Source: Pseudaestuariivita rosea
GTDB taxonomy: Bacteria; Pseudomonadota; Alphaproteobacteria; Rhodobacterales; Rhodobacteraceae
Reading direction: 5' to 3'
NCBI RefSeq assembly: GCF_017592335.1
Contig: NZ_JACNMP010000009.1
Span: 1 to 64,000 of the forward strand
Length of the DNA stretch: 64,000 nt
The notes under the pieces are model-generated. The model made no database searches, was not told the origin of the DNA, and saw only the letters and a program-made list of their open reading frames with translations. Position numbers and translations under genes: made by a program. Positions 1-8,031 of this stretch are shown here, piece after piece. The first letter of the stretch is position 1. Each line of letters opens with the position of its first letter.

Positions 1-112
1 GCCAAGTCACGCTTCATGCGATTGCTGACGGCCCAACCGATCACACGTCGGGAATGCAGATCAAAGAGCACGGCCAAATACAGCCAACCCTCCCGCGTCC
101 AGACATAACTGC
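1..112 (-). pseudogene. IS3-family transposase (OrfB) fragment, cut by window edge
   Basis: Read on the minus strand in the frame with codons at 3-5, 6-8 and so on, this stretch encodes [14 protein letters not shown] followed by [13 protein letters not shown] and MKRDLA. This is the hallmark sequence around the first catalytic Asp of the DDE integrase core in IS3-family OrfB transposases. The match starts abruptly near position 112. Upstream, the family's usual residues before SYVW are replaced by unrelated sequence in the same frame. The remnant is therefore 5'-truncated, and its 3' part lies outside the window. The element is inferred to be dead, though the part beyond position 1 could still be intact. 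Confidence 0.75.
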
Positions 113-114
113 CA

Positions 115-303
115 ACACGGCGGTGGCTTCCCAAGCCTGCCAGCCAGAGCGGCCTGCAAAAGGCCAGCCGCTTTTCGCGCCTCGATCAATGCACCGAGGA
201 CGGCTTTGTTCGCAGAGCAAATCTGGAACAGAGAGAGGCGATCAAACGAAAAACCATGAATAAACGGCGCTTGCGTCACAAAACTGAAAACGCATAAACT
301 CAA
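115..303 (-). pseudogene. broken XRE-type helix-turn-helix regulator
   Basis: On the minus strand this frame reads [18 protein letters not shown] then RLGKPP at 118-192. This resembles the first helices of XRE/Cro-type regulators, which typically read [21 protein letters not shown]. The resemblance ends where the transposase-like sequence begins (about 112-125), in another frame, so the recognition helix and the rest of the domain are missing. The N-terminal part (about 215-303) is not recognisable and its start is uncertain. I infer a regulator gene interrupted by an IS insertion or deletion. The match is short, so confidence is moderate. Confidence 0.4.
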
Positions 304-352
304 TCAAGGACGAGCAAGAGCCTCCGATCAAAAAACGCTCAGCTGTCCCAAA

Positions 353-388
353 TTATCTGACGAAGGACAGGGTCAAAGTTATCTGACG
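353..388. repeat. 10-bp direct repeat in IS-like debris
   Basis: TTATCTGACG occurs at 353-362 and again at 379-388, a 26-bp period. The surroundings have no coding sequence. Short tandem repeats of this kind occur at the ends of some insertion sequences, but no matching partner end or target duplication is visible. The IS origin is an inference. Confidence 0.4.
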
Positions 389-599
389 TTCCACAACTTC
401 GCAAATAACGTATGCTGGACTTCACCCTGACCCCATTCATCACGTCAAGTCGTTGCGGGTCCTATTTTAGGGGCTGTAAATCGCCCGTTTTTCGGGCGTT
501 CGTCCACTTTCGCAGCAGCTATTGTAAAAGAGGCTCATCACACGCCTTGAACATCCCATTTGCCGCGCCATAATCCGTCCAAACAAGAGGGAGATATAG
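389..599. other. non-coding region upstream of the first ABC gene
   Basis: No gene was recognised here. A perfect 6-bp inverted repeat (482-487 with 493-498, T5 loop) forms a short G+C-rich hairpin without a following U-tract, so it is a poor terminator candidate. The promoter of the downstream binding-protein gene should lie here, but no convincing -35/-10 pair was seen. A GAGGGAG ribosome-binding site sits just before 600. Confidence 0.4.
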
Positions 600-1385
600 A
601 TGAAACGGCTTGCCATCCTTATTGCGGCCTTTGTTGCAACCATCGGTTTTGCCTTTGCTGATTTGCCCGATCTGCAAGGTCGCGAAATTGTCGTCGTGAC
701 CGAAAACGCCTATCCTCCGTTACAGTTCGTCGATCCGGCTTCAGGCAATGCGATTGGCTGGGAATATGACGCCATGGCCGAGATCGCCGAGCGTCTAAAC
801 ATGACCATCACCTATGAAAACATAAGCTGGGATGCGATGATCGCGGCCGTCAGTGAAGGTCAGTTTGATCTGGGGATGACCGGTATCACGATCCGTGAAG
901 ATCGCGCCGAAATGGTCGATTTTTCAGATGCTTACATGCGGTCCGAGATGGTGATGCTGGTGCGTGGCGATGAAGATCGCTTCACCGACGCCGCCAGTTT
1001 TGCCGTCGATGATGACCTGCTGATGGCAGCCCAGCCCGGCACGACGCCCTTCTATGTCGGCGTCTACGACGTGCTGGACGGGGATGAGGCGACCCCCCGT
1101 ATCAAACTGTTTGAAACCTTTGGCGCAGGCGTTCAGGCACTTCGCACGGGCGATGTCGATCTGGTTCTGACCGACGGCACCGCGGGCGAAGGATACGTCA
1201 GTGCCAGCGATGGCGGGCTGAAGATCATTGGTGAAAAACTGGGGACCGAAGATTTCGGGTTCATCTTCCCCAAGGGCTCGGATCTGGTCGAACCGATCAA
1301 CGCAGCCATTGCCGAAATGAAGGCGGACGGCACCATCGACGCGCTGAACACAAAGTGGTTTCTGGACTATAAAATTGGCGGCTAG
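600..1385 (+). CDS. polar amino-acid ABC transporter substrate-binding protein
   Basis: A 261-residue periplasmic binding protein of family 3 (PF00497-like). It delivers a polar amino acid or related solute to an inner-membrane ABC permease. The N-terminus is a Sec signal peptide (about residues 1-20, cleavage after AFA). The family signature is visible in the early YPPLQFVD segment, [14 protein letters not shown], the central [10 protein letters not shown] and the late TKWF near the C-terminus. A GAGGGAG ribosome-binding site precedes the ATG. The permease gene follows after 30 nt, so the two are probably co-transcribed. The ligand cannot be told from sequence. No ATPase gene follows. Confidence 0.9.
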   Translation: MKRLAILIAAFVATIGFAFADLPDLQGREIVVVTENAYPPLQFVDPASGNAIGWEYDAMAEIAERLNMTITYENISWDAMIAAVSEGQFDLGMTGITIREDRAEMVDFSDAYMRSEMVMLVRGDEDRFTDAASFAVDDDLLMAAQPGTTPFYVGVYDVLDGDEATPRIKLFETFGAGVQALRTGDVDLVLTDGTAGEGYVSASDGGLKIIGEKLGTEDFGFIFPKGSDLVEPINAAIAEMKADGTIDALNTKWFLDYKIGG

Positions 1386-1415
1386 ACCAGTTCGGCCCCC
1401 AACCATGGGGGCCAC

Positions 1416-2207
1416 ATGATCCCCACACCTCCTCACGATAAGGATTTCCCCTACTGGCTGATCATAGCCGGTGCCATAGGGTTCTACTTTCTATACCGCA
1501 TCATCGCGGATGATCTTTATTTTCAGGTCCTTACGACTCTTTCGCGTGGTGTCTGGATCACTATCTTCGTGACGCTTGCGGGCTTTGTCATGGCTTCAGC
1601 TCTGGGGCTTTTGCTGGCCATGGCATCCCTGTCGCGCTTCATTGTCCTGCGCCAGATTGCGCGGTTTTATATCGAGATTATCCGCGGCGTTCCGATCATC
1701 GTTCTGTTGCTTTATGTGGCCTTCGTATTGGCCCCAGCCCTGGTCGCCGGATGGAACTGGGTCGCTGAAATTGTTGGTTTCGATCCCATCCGCACCCGTG
1801 ACTTCACCATGCTATGGCGGGCGATTGTGGCGCTGGTCATTGGCTATTCAGCTTTTATCGCGGAAGTCTTTCGCGCAGGCCTTCTGTCAGTCGACCCCGG
1901 TCAGATCGAAGCGGCCAAGGCTTTGGGCCTGCGCCCGTGGCATCGCTTTCGCCACATCGTCTTTCCCCAGGCCATCCGCACGATCATGCCGCCCCTAGGA
2001 AATGATTTCATCGCGATGATCAAAGATTCCAGCCTGGTTTCCGTCTTGGGTGTGCTGGATGTTACGCAGCTGGGTAAAGTCACTGCAGCAGGTAACTTTC
2101 GATATTTTGAGACCTATAACGTCGTGGCGCTGATCTATCTTTTCATGACAGTTACATTGTCGATTCTGCTGCGTAAACTTGAAACACGGCTTCGCGCAAA
2201 ATATTGA
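1416..2207 (+). CDS. amino-acid ABC transporter permease (HisM/GlnP type)
   Basis: A 263-residue inner-membrane permease of the polar amino-acid uptake family, partner of the binding protein just upstream. Hydrophobic segments are seen near residues 12-28, 45-70, 90-110, 135-155 and 235-255. The cytoplasmic coupling (EAA) motif is clear: EAAKALGLRPWHRFRHIVFP at about residues 168-187. Conserved family pieces include RGVPIIV and KDSSLVSVLG. Permeases of this class work as homo- or heterodimers with an ATPase. Neither a second permease nor an ATPase gene lies next to it. They may be elsewhere, or may have been lost during the rearrangement suggested by the IS debris upstream. Confidence 0.9.
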   Translation: MIPTPPHDKDFPYWLIIAGAIGFYFLYRIIADDLYFQVLTTLSRGVWITIFVTLAGFVMASALGLLLAMASLSRFIVLRQIARFYIEIIRGVPIIVLLLYVAFVLAPALVAGWNWVAEIVGFDPIRTRDFTMLWRAIVALVIGYSAFIAEVFRAGLLSVDPGQIEAAKALGLRPWHRFRHIVFPQAIRTIMPPLGNDFIAMIKDSSLVSVLGVLDVTQLGKVTAAGNFRYFETYNVVALIYLFMTVTLSILLRKLETRLRAKY

Positions 2208-2346
2208 AACGAAGCATATTTTTACGTATGCATCAAATTCAGTTCTAATTGAATATATATTTGTCCAGCTCTTTCTGCAGCGATTCATCTCAGCTTAACT
2301 GCCTACACCATATCGTCGCAAACCGATGGAGTTACGGAGCACAGTT

Positions 2347-3069
2347 ATGCGAATTCTCAATATTTCTCTGATGGTACTGACTATTGGTCTTAGTGCCGCA
2401 ACATGGGCCAAGGCATCGGAACTACGAGCTGTGGCTGCAAACCTGCCGCCTTACGCGATTGAAGATGGCGCTAAGGGTTTTAACCTTGAGCTGTCACGCT
2501 TGGCCGCCGAACGTGCGGGATACACGCTTGAAGTCGAGTTTTTACCATGGAAGCGCGCCCAAAAGATGGTGCAAGAGGCAGACGATCTTCTTGCTTTCAA
2601 TCTGACGCGCACGGAAAAGCGTGAACCACTATATAAGTGGATCACGCCGCTGATCGAATATTCGAACGTTTTTGTGACAACGACAACATCAATTGATACG
2701 TTCGAAACTGCAGCAGAGCGTGGCGAAACACTGGCCCGCAGTGGAACACCGCAAGAGCGACGCATTTCGGGATCAGGAATTCCATACCGCGAAATCGGAT
2801 CACCGGAACAAGCAGTCCGCATGTTAGACGCGGGGCGCGCTTCGGCCTGGTTCACCCACGATCGCCGTGCGGAATGGGTTTGGAAACAAGAAAAGCGCAG
2901 TAATCAGCTGGTTCTGGGCGCATCACAGGGTAGCGGGACGATTTATTTGGCTGCAAGCCCGAATTTCCCGGCTGACAAAGCAGATGCGTTGCGGGCTGCC
3001 GTCGAAGAACTGCGCGCAGACGGCACATATGACGCGCTGATGGAAAAATACTTTGGCCCAGTCCGATAA
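2347..3069 (+). CDS. periplasmic substrate-binding protein, family 3-like
   Basis: A 240-residue secreted protein. An upstream in-frame ATG exists at 2326. The start at 2347 is preferred because ACGGAGC precedes it at good spacing and the signal peptide (MRILNISLMVLTIG, cleavage near TWAKA) then begins at residue 1. The mature part has the family-3 binding-protein layout: VAANLPPYAIED near the N-terminus, KGFNLELSRLAAERAGY, and ADGTYDALMEKYFGP at the C-terminus. No transporter membrane or ATPase gene accompanies it. It could be an orphan binding protein or a sensory/accessory protein. The ligand is unknown. It is followed by a strong bidirectional terminator. Confidence 0.8.
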   Translation: MRILNISLMVLTIGLSAATWAKASELRAVAANLPPYAIEDGAKGFNLELSRLAAERAGYTLEVEFLPWKRAQKMVQEADDLLAFNLTRTEKREPLYKWITPLIEYSNVFVTTTTSIDTFETAAERGETLARSGTPQERRISGSGIPYREIGSPEQAVRMLDAGRASAWFTHDRRAEWVWKQEKRSNQLVLGASQGSGTIYLAASPNFPADKADALRAAVEELRADGTYDALMEKYFGPVR

Positions 3070-3075
3070 AAATGA

Positions 3076-3104
3076 AACGCCGCCTTGGTATGCAAGGCGG
3101 CGTT
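3076..3104. terminator. bidirectional intrinsic terminator
   Basis: A perfect 11-bp stem (3076-3086 with 3094-3104) and a 7-nt loop lie between two convergent genes. A-rich sequence lies on the left and T-rich sequence (TTTTT) about ten bases to the right. It probably terminates the binding-protein gene on the plus strand and the OmpA-like gene on the minus strand. Confidence 0.8.
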
Positions 3105-3131
3105 CACCATTTTTCCGTGAGTGACAGTGAT

Positions 3132-3806
3132 TTACTGACCTGTCGGTTGGATCACAATCTCAACACGGCGGTTTTGCTGACGGCCTTCAGGCGTAAGGTT
3201 GCTGGCAACGGGCTGGTCTTCACCGCGACCAATTGACCGCAAACGCCCACCTCTGACACCATTGTTGATCAACACCGATGACACGGCACGCGCGCGACGC
3301 TCGGACAGGTCCTGATTATAGCTGGCGCTACCGACGTTATCTGTGTGACCAATGACAATCACATTGCTGTTTGGATAACGGTTCAAACTATCGGCCAGAA
3401 CACCCAAGTCACGACGCAAGCTGGATCTTACAGCCGTACTGTCAAAATCAAACAGGATGTCTTGCGGCATCGTAACGATCAGTTGTTCGCCGGTATTCAC
3501 CACGTCGATCGCGCCATTGTTGAAATCCTGTCGCAGTTCGGCCGCCTGCTTGTCAAGCTGACGTCCAATCAATGCGCCACTTCCCGCGCCGACAAGACCG
3601 CCAATAACAGCGCCACGACGGCGTTCATCTGCGTCGTCACCGACCGCTACGCCGATACCGGCGCCAACCAGACCACCAATCAGCGCGCCTTGCTTTGTAT
3701 TCCGGTTCGGGTCATCACTGGCAGACGGTGAAGATGTATCCATACAGGCCCCCAGAAAAATCAGGGATGCCATTGCCGCCAGTGCTAAAGATTTACGTTT
3801 TATCAT
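3132..3806 (-). CDS. OmpA-family outer-membrane lipoprotein with glycine-zipper
   Basis: A 224-residue lipoprotein. The start at 3806 (MIKRKS) is preferred over the ATG 15 nt upstream because GAGG sits just before it. The signal peptide ends in the lipobox LGAC, so Cys is the probable lipidated residue 1. A glycine-zipper follows with two similar halves (GALIGGLVGAGIG and GAVIGGLVGAGSG), suited to insertion in or contact with the outer membrane. The C-terminal half is an OmpA peptidoglycan-binding domain: ILFDFDSTAV, IGHTDNVGS, NQDLSERRARAV and NRRVEIVI. Same layout as YiaD-type proteins. It probably tethers the outer membrane to the cell wall. A lone gene. Confidence 0.9.
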   Translation of the reverse strand: MIKRKSLALAAMASLIFLGACMDTSSPSASDDPNRNTKQGALIGGLVGAGIGVAVGDDADERRRGAVIGGLVGAGSGALIGRQLDKQAAELRQDFNNGAIDVVNTGEQLIVTMPQDILFDFDSTAVRSSLRRDLGVLADSLNRYPNSNVIVIGHTDNVGSASYNQDLSERRARAVSSVLINNGVRGGRLRSIGRGEDQPVASNLTPEGRQQNRRVEIVIQPTGQ

Positions 3807-3981
3807 TTTTGCCTCGCTCATATCATCGCAGCGCGTACGCTGTCTTATTCACATATCGCCTATATTGCTTCTGTTATCCAATATCACCAGCTTTCTAAGC
3901 GAAGTTTTGCTGCGCTATCGGATAACAAGGTGCCGTCTAAACCGTTGTCTTCCGGCAGACGATACTGTCTATGATGGTGAT

Positions 3982-4401
3982 ATGCTACGCATAAATGATA
4001 ATATCACGTTGCAAGACTGGGAGCTAAGCGAAAGTTTCAGCCGCGCTTCTGGGCCCGGTGGTCAAAATGTCAACAAGGTCGCAACGGCGGTCGAATTGCG
4101 GTTTGAAGCGCAGCGAAGCCCGCACCTGCCACCCCCGGTTAAACAGCGCCTGAAGCGCATCGCAGGTCGTCGTTGGACCACCAACGGTGCAGTTGTCATA
4201 CAGGTCCAGGACACACGAAGTCAGGCCCGCAACCGAGATATCGCACGGGCGCGCTTGACCGAACTTATTCAAAAAGCGCTGATTGCACCGAAACGCCGTA
4301 TCGCCACACGCCCCACTCTTGGAAGCCAAAAGCGCAGATTGGCACAAAAGACCCGGCGAAGTGAGGTGAAGGTCCTACGCAACAAAGTCACCGACGAATG
4401 A
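3982..4401 (+). CDS. arfB: ArfB-type peptidyl-tRNA hydrolase (ribosome rescue)
   Basis: A 139-residue class-I release-factor relative that hydrolyses peptidyl-tRNA on stalled ribosomes lacking a stop codon in the A site. The catalytic GGQ motif is in SRASGPGGQNVNKV (about residues 20-33). The C-terminal tail is rich in Lys and Arg (KRRIATRPT, KRRLAQKTRRSEVKVLR), as required to enter the empty mRNA channel. The codon-recognition domains of true release factors are absent. The start at 3982 matches the family N-terminus (MLRIND); a longer frame exists upstream. The stop overlaps the next gene by 4 nt (ATGA), an unexpected pairing with amino-acid metabolism genes. Confidence 0.93.
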   Translation: MLRINDNITLQDWELSESFSRASGPGGQNVNKVATAVELRFEAQRSPHLPPPVKQRLKRIAGRRWTTNGAVVIQVQDTRSQARNRDIARARLTELIQKALIAPKRRIATRPTLGSQKRRLAQKTRRSEVKVLRNKVTDE

Positions 4402-5666
4402 CCAAAACTCTGACGGAACGCCGCGCCCGGCTGATGGGACCCAATGTCCCAACATTTTACGATGACCCCGTGCACATTGTCCGGGGTGAAGGTGTTTGGC
4501 TGTGGGATGCACAAGGGCGTAAATACCTGGATTGCTACAACAACGTGCCCCATGTGGGTCATTGTCACCCCCATGTGGTCGACGCGATTTCCCGACAAGC
4601 CGCCAGGCTGAATACGCATACGCGCTATCTGCACGACGGCATTCTAGACTATGCAGATCGGCTGACCGCAAAGTTTAATCACGACTTATCGCAGGTTATT
4701 ATGGTCTGCACCGGTTCGGAAGCCAATGATATTGCCCTGCGCATGGCACAGGCCATAACTGGCAAGACCGGCATTATTGCGACCGACAACACATACCACG
4801 GCAACACAACGGCAACAGCGCAGCTGTCCACGCGACGCCCGCCTATTGGCGGCTATCCTGATCACGTGCGCCTTGTTCCCGCGCCCGATACTATCGGTTC
4901 ACTTGGTGGAAGTTTGGCAAAACAACCCCAAGTCTTCGCGGAAAATATCGCCCGCGCCATCGGTGAACTTGAGCGTGCGGGGCACGGATTTTCTGGATTT
5001 ATGCTCTGCCCGACATTCGCGAATGAAGGGTTTCCGGCCTTAAAACCGGGCTTTTTGGAGGAAACAGCCAAGCTGATCCGCGACACGGGCGGTCTCATCT
5101 TATGTGATGAGGTACAGCCCGGCTTCGGCCGTACCGGCCAGGGCTGGTGGGGGCACGATTGGCTTGGGTTTGCTCCCGATGTGGTGACACTCGGCAAACC
5201 GATGGCCAACGGACACCCCGTTGCTGCCGTTGTGACACGCCCCGATATCATGGCCGCGTTCCGCAACGCTTTTGGGTACTTCAATACGTTTGGCGGCAAT
5301 CCCGTCAGCGCGGCGGCTGCATTGGCGACATTGGACATCATAGAACAGGAAGGATTGATCAAAAATGCAAAAAAAGTCGGAGCCTATGCATTGGAACGCC
5401 TGCGGGAAATCGACCACCCTTTCATCGCGCAGATCCGTGGTCTTGGGTTGTTCTTTGGGATCGAGTTCACACTGCCCGATGGCGCGCCTGCGATTGATTT
5501 CACAGCCCGTGTTGTTGAGGGCATGCGCCAAAACGGTGTGCTGCTGAACCGTATTGGTCGGCATATGAACACCCTGAAAATGCGCCCGCCAATGCCTTTT
5601 TCCCGCGGTAACGCGGATTTGGCTATTGGCACACTTAAGCAGGTGATAAAGGAAACAGCTCTTTGA
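4398..5666 (+). CDS. class-III PLP enzyme, AGXT2/phospho-lyase-like
   Basis: A 422-residue fold-type I PLP enzyme of the class-III aminotransferase family. The PLP lysine lies in TLGKPMANGHPVAAV (about residue 265). The pyridine-N Asp lies in LCDEVQPGFGRTG. GSEANDIALR marks the cofactor phosphate site. The GKP.xNGHP form of the lysine motif is typical of the subgroup containing ethanolamine-phosphate and 5-phosphohydroxylysine phospho-lyases (ETNPPL, PHYKPL) and AGXT2, rather than GABA or ornithine transaminases. The next gene is a small-molecule kinase overlapping by 4 nt. This supports a phospho-lyase acting on the kinase product, but a true transaminase cannot be excluded. Confidence 0.8.
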   Translation: MTKTLTERRARLMGPNVPTFYDDPVHIVRGEGVWLWDAQGRKYLDCYNNVPHVGHCHPHVVDAISRQAARLNTHTRYLHDGILDYADRLTAKFNHDLSQVIMVCTGSEANDIALRMAQAITGKTGIIATDNTYHGNTTATAQLSTRRPPIGGYPDHVRLVPAPDTIGSLGGSLAKQPQVFAENIARAIGELERAGHGFSGFMLCPTFANEGFPALKPGFLEETAKLIRDTGGLILCDEVQPGFGRTGQGWWGHDWLGFAPDVVTLGKPMANGHPVAAVVTRPDIMAAFRNAFGYFNTFGGNPVSAAAALATLDIIEQEGLIKNAKKVGAYALERLREIDHPFIAQIRGLGLFFGIEFTLPDGAPAIDFTARVVEGMRQNGVLLNRIGRHMNTLKMRPPMPFSRGNADLAIGTLKQVIKETAL

Positions 5667-6604
5667 CCGATTGGACCAAAAGAGCTCAGCAGGCAGCCGC
5701 GGCATGGGGCGGTTTAATCGATCAACCGCGCCTTGTTGCACAGCGGGAAAACACCATCTTCGACGTTAGGTTACAGAGTGGAACCCGCGCCGCCCTGCGT
5801 TTTCATCGGGCAGGTTATCAGGACGCAGATGCGATCGAAGCTGAACTGCTCTGGACCGAGGCACTGGCAGATCAAGGCTTTCCCTGCCCGCGCCCCATTC
5901 GCACAACGTCCGGGCAGCTGACCAACGCACAGGATGTGATCATCAGTGTGGTCGAATGGATTGATGCGCCGATGTTGGCCAAGATCAACGACCCACGCCA
6001 ACAGATCGAGTGCTTCTTAAAATTGGGCCGCCTGCTGGCCGATCTGCATAATCTAACTGACAGCGGCGCCAATCTTCCCGCAGAGAAACGCCCTGAATTG
6101 CAATGTGAGGTAATGACCGGGCCCAATCCACTGTGGGGGCGGTACTGGGAACATCCTATTTTAACATCAGATCAAAGCAACGCCCTCATCACGGCGCGGG
6201 ACACTGCGCGTGATTGGCTGTCATCGCTTCAAAACGCGGATACGGGTGCAATCCACGCTGATGCGATCGGTGAAAATGTCCTGATAGATGACAATCACCT
6301 ATGGCTGATTGACTTCGATGATGCCGGACACGGGTACCGCCTTTATGATCTGGGCGTCGCGCTGGTTCAGCACTGGGACGCGTCGCATTTACCCGAACTG
6401 ATGCAGGCCATTTGCAGCGGCTACGCCCAAAAGCGCGCTGTTAACCTTGCACTACTTCTCGACGCTGTTCCCCGCTTTATGGCATTACGCGCGCTTCAAT
6501 CCGCAGGCTGGATTATCTCTCGCGCACAGCCAGAGGACCGCCGACACACCTATTACGTAACTCGTGCTCTGCAGTGTGCAGAACGATACATCTTAAAGGA
6601 TTAA
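5663..6604 (+). CDS. APH-family small-molecule kinase
   Basis: A 313-residue kinase of the aminoglycoside phosphotransferase/choline kinase fold. The catalytic loop reads GAIHADAIGENVLID (Brenner-type HxDxxxxN) and the metal-binding loop is LIDFDDAGHG, at about residues 193-222. The start is TTG, overlapping the preceding stop (TTGA), with AAGGA nine bases upstream. Hydroxylysine and homoserine kinases and several amino-alcohol kinases belong to this superfamily. Translational coupling with a phospho-lyase-like PLP enzyme suggests it phosphorylates a hydroxylated amine or amino acid (hydroxylysine- or ethanolamine-like) before elimination. The substrate is inferred from context only. Antibiotic resistance is unlikely. 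Confidence 0.78.
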   Translation: MTDWTKRAQQAAAAWGGLIDQPRLVAQRENTIFDVRLQSGTRAALRFHRAGYQDADAIEAELLWTEALADQGFPCPRPIRTTSGQLTNAQDVIISVVEWIDAPMLAKINDPRQQIECFLKLGRLLADLHNLTDSGANLPAEKRPELQCEVMTGPNPLWGRYWEHPILTSDQSNALITARDTARDWLSSLQNADTGAIHADAIGENVLIDDNHLWLIDFDDAGHGYRLYDLGVALVQHWDASHLPELMQAICSGYAQKRAVNLALLLDAVPRFMALRALQSAGWIISRAQPEDRRHTYYVTRALQCAERYILKD

Positions 6605-6611
6605 CCCCAAC

Positions 6612-6662
6612 CTCATTGTTCCCCAAAATACTCCCGGGGGTGTGGGGCAGGCAGCCCCCACG
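6612..6662. repeat. G+C-rich intergenic palindrome
   Basis: Between convergent genes lies CCCCAAAATACTCCC followed by a G-run and an imperfect stem (GTGGGGC, loop AGGCA, GCCCCCAC). Read from the minus strand it runs stem, then GGGAGTATTTTGGGG. I recall intergenic palindromes of this form (GGGGGC...GCCCC, then GAGTATTTT) being scattered through Rhodobacteraceae genomes. Only one copy is visible here. It may also terminate the kinase or pncB transcript. Confidence 0.45.
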
Positions 6663-6678
6663 TTCAGATCATCGAAGT

Positions 6679-7968
6679 CTATACAATTACTTCTAACGCT
6701 TCCTGCTGACCAACACCGAAAACACTCTTGTATCGCTGGATTTCGTCGTCCGGGCCCATGGCTTTGCGCGGGTTGTCACTCAGCTTGACTGTGGGTCTTC
6801 CATTCGCGCTAACGGCTTTGCAAACCAATGAAAATGGTGCCAGCGCGTCCCCGGGCACCAACCCGCGAAAATCATTGGTCAAAAGTGTACCCCAACCAAA
6901 TGACACCCGTACGCGCCCGGCAAAGCGTATGCTTAATTCCTCAATCTTCTCAACATCCAGACCATCGGAAAAGATCACCAGCTTCTGGGTTGGATCTTCA
7001 CCACGATCCTGCCACCATTTGATGGCAATCTCGGCGCCCTGAACGGGGTCGCCGCTGTCGATGCGGATGCCCGTCCAACCCGCCAGCCAGTCCGGGGCGT
7101 GCTGCAGGAAACCTTCGGTGCCATAGGTGTCAGGTAGGATGATGCGCAGATTGCCGTCGTGTTCGTCATGCCAATCCGCCAGAACCCTATAGGGCGCATC
7201 GCGCAAGGCGTCATCACTTTCAGCCAAAGCCGAATACACCATCGGCAATTCATGGGCATTGGTCCCGATGGCCTCAATATCCCGCTTCATCGCGATCAGG
7301 CAGTTTGAAGTTCCGACAAAACTGTCGCCAAGCCCCTCCATCATTGCCTGCACACACCAGTCCTGCCATAGATAGCCGTGACGCCGACGCGTTCCGAAAT
7401 CGGCGATGCGCAGGCCGTTTACTTCACGAAGGCGTTCGATTTTACCCCACAGTTTTGTCATGGCCCGCGCATAAAGCACCTGCAACTCAAACTTGCGCAG
7501 GTCTTTCAAAACGGCGCGACTGCGTAGCTCCATCAGCACAGCCAAAGCCGGGATTTCCCAAAGCATCACCTCGGGCCAGCTTCCTTCGAATGTCAGCTCA
7601 TATTGCCCGTCCCGCTTTTCCAGATAATAGGGCGGCAACCTAAGTGCTTCGAACCATTCCATAAAGTCCGAGCGGAACATCTGGCGTTTACCATAGAACG
7701 TGTTCCCGCGCAGCCAGGTGCTTTCACCGCGGGCCAGGGACAAGGACCGGATATGATCCAGTTGTTCGCGCAACTCGCCTTCGTCAATCAGATCAGCCAG
7801 ACGAATGTCTTTCGTGCGATTGATCAGGCTGAATGTGACCTGAGTGTCCGGCTTATTGCGGAAAACAGACTGACACATCAACAGTTTGTAGAAGTCTGTA
7901 TCGATCAGCGACCGCACGATCGGATCGATTTTCCATTTGTGGTTCCAAACGCGCGTTGCAATGTCCAA
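6679..7968 (-). CDS. pncB: nicotinate phosphoribosyltransferase
   Basis: A 429-residue enzyme of NAD salvage. It converts nicotinate and PRPP to nicotinate mononucleotide with ATP hydrolysis. The N-terminal [14 protein letters not shown], the FGTRRRHGY segment, GTSNCLIAM and the phosphate-binding region GIRIDSGD / FSDGLD / FGWGT are all family hallmarks. The chosen start is a TTG at 7968, with GGGAG seven bases upstream. An in-frame ATG at 7992 would add eight residues but has no ribosome-binding site. Convergent with the upstream kinase gene and not obviously in an operon. Confidence 0.92.
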   Translation of the reverse strand: MDIATRVWNHKWKIDPIVRSLIDTDFYKLLMCQSVFRNKPDTQVTFSLINRTKDIRLADLIDEGELREQLDHIRSLSLARGESTWLRGNTFYGKRQMFRSDFMEWFEALRLPPYYLEKRDGQYELTFEGSWPEVMLWEIPALAVLMELRSRAVLKDLRKFELQVLYARAMTKLWGKIERLREVNGLRIADFGTRRRHGYLWQDWCVQAMMEGLGDSFVGTSNCLIAMKRDIEAIGTNAHELPMVYSALAESDDALRDAPYRVLADWHDEHDGNLRIILPDTYGTEGFLQHAPDWLAGWTGIRIDSGDPVQGAEIAIKWWQDRGEDPTQKLVIFSDGLDVEKIEELSIRFAGRVRVSFGWGTLLTNDFRGLVPGDALAPFSLVCKAVSANGRPTVKLSDNPRKAMGPDDEIQRYKSVFGVGQQEALEVIV

Positions 7969-8031
7969 AGGCCTACTCCCCCATAGCGGCAACAGCTTTA
8001 CGCGATTGCATCAGCCGGGCAAAGAGTTGTT

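Noticed and set aside
54-263. 69-residue plus-strand frame at the left edge
   Set aside because: Antisense to the transposase and XRE-like fragments; composition is not protein-like.
5663-6604. Aminoglycoside resistance kinase
   Set aside because: The fold is APH-like, but coupling to a PLP catabolic enzyme and the absence of mobile elements favour a metabolic kinase.
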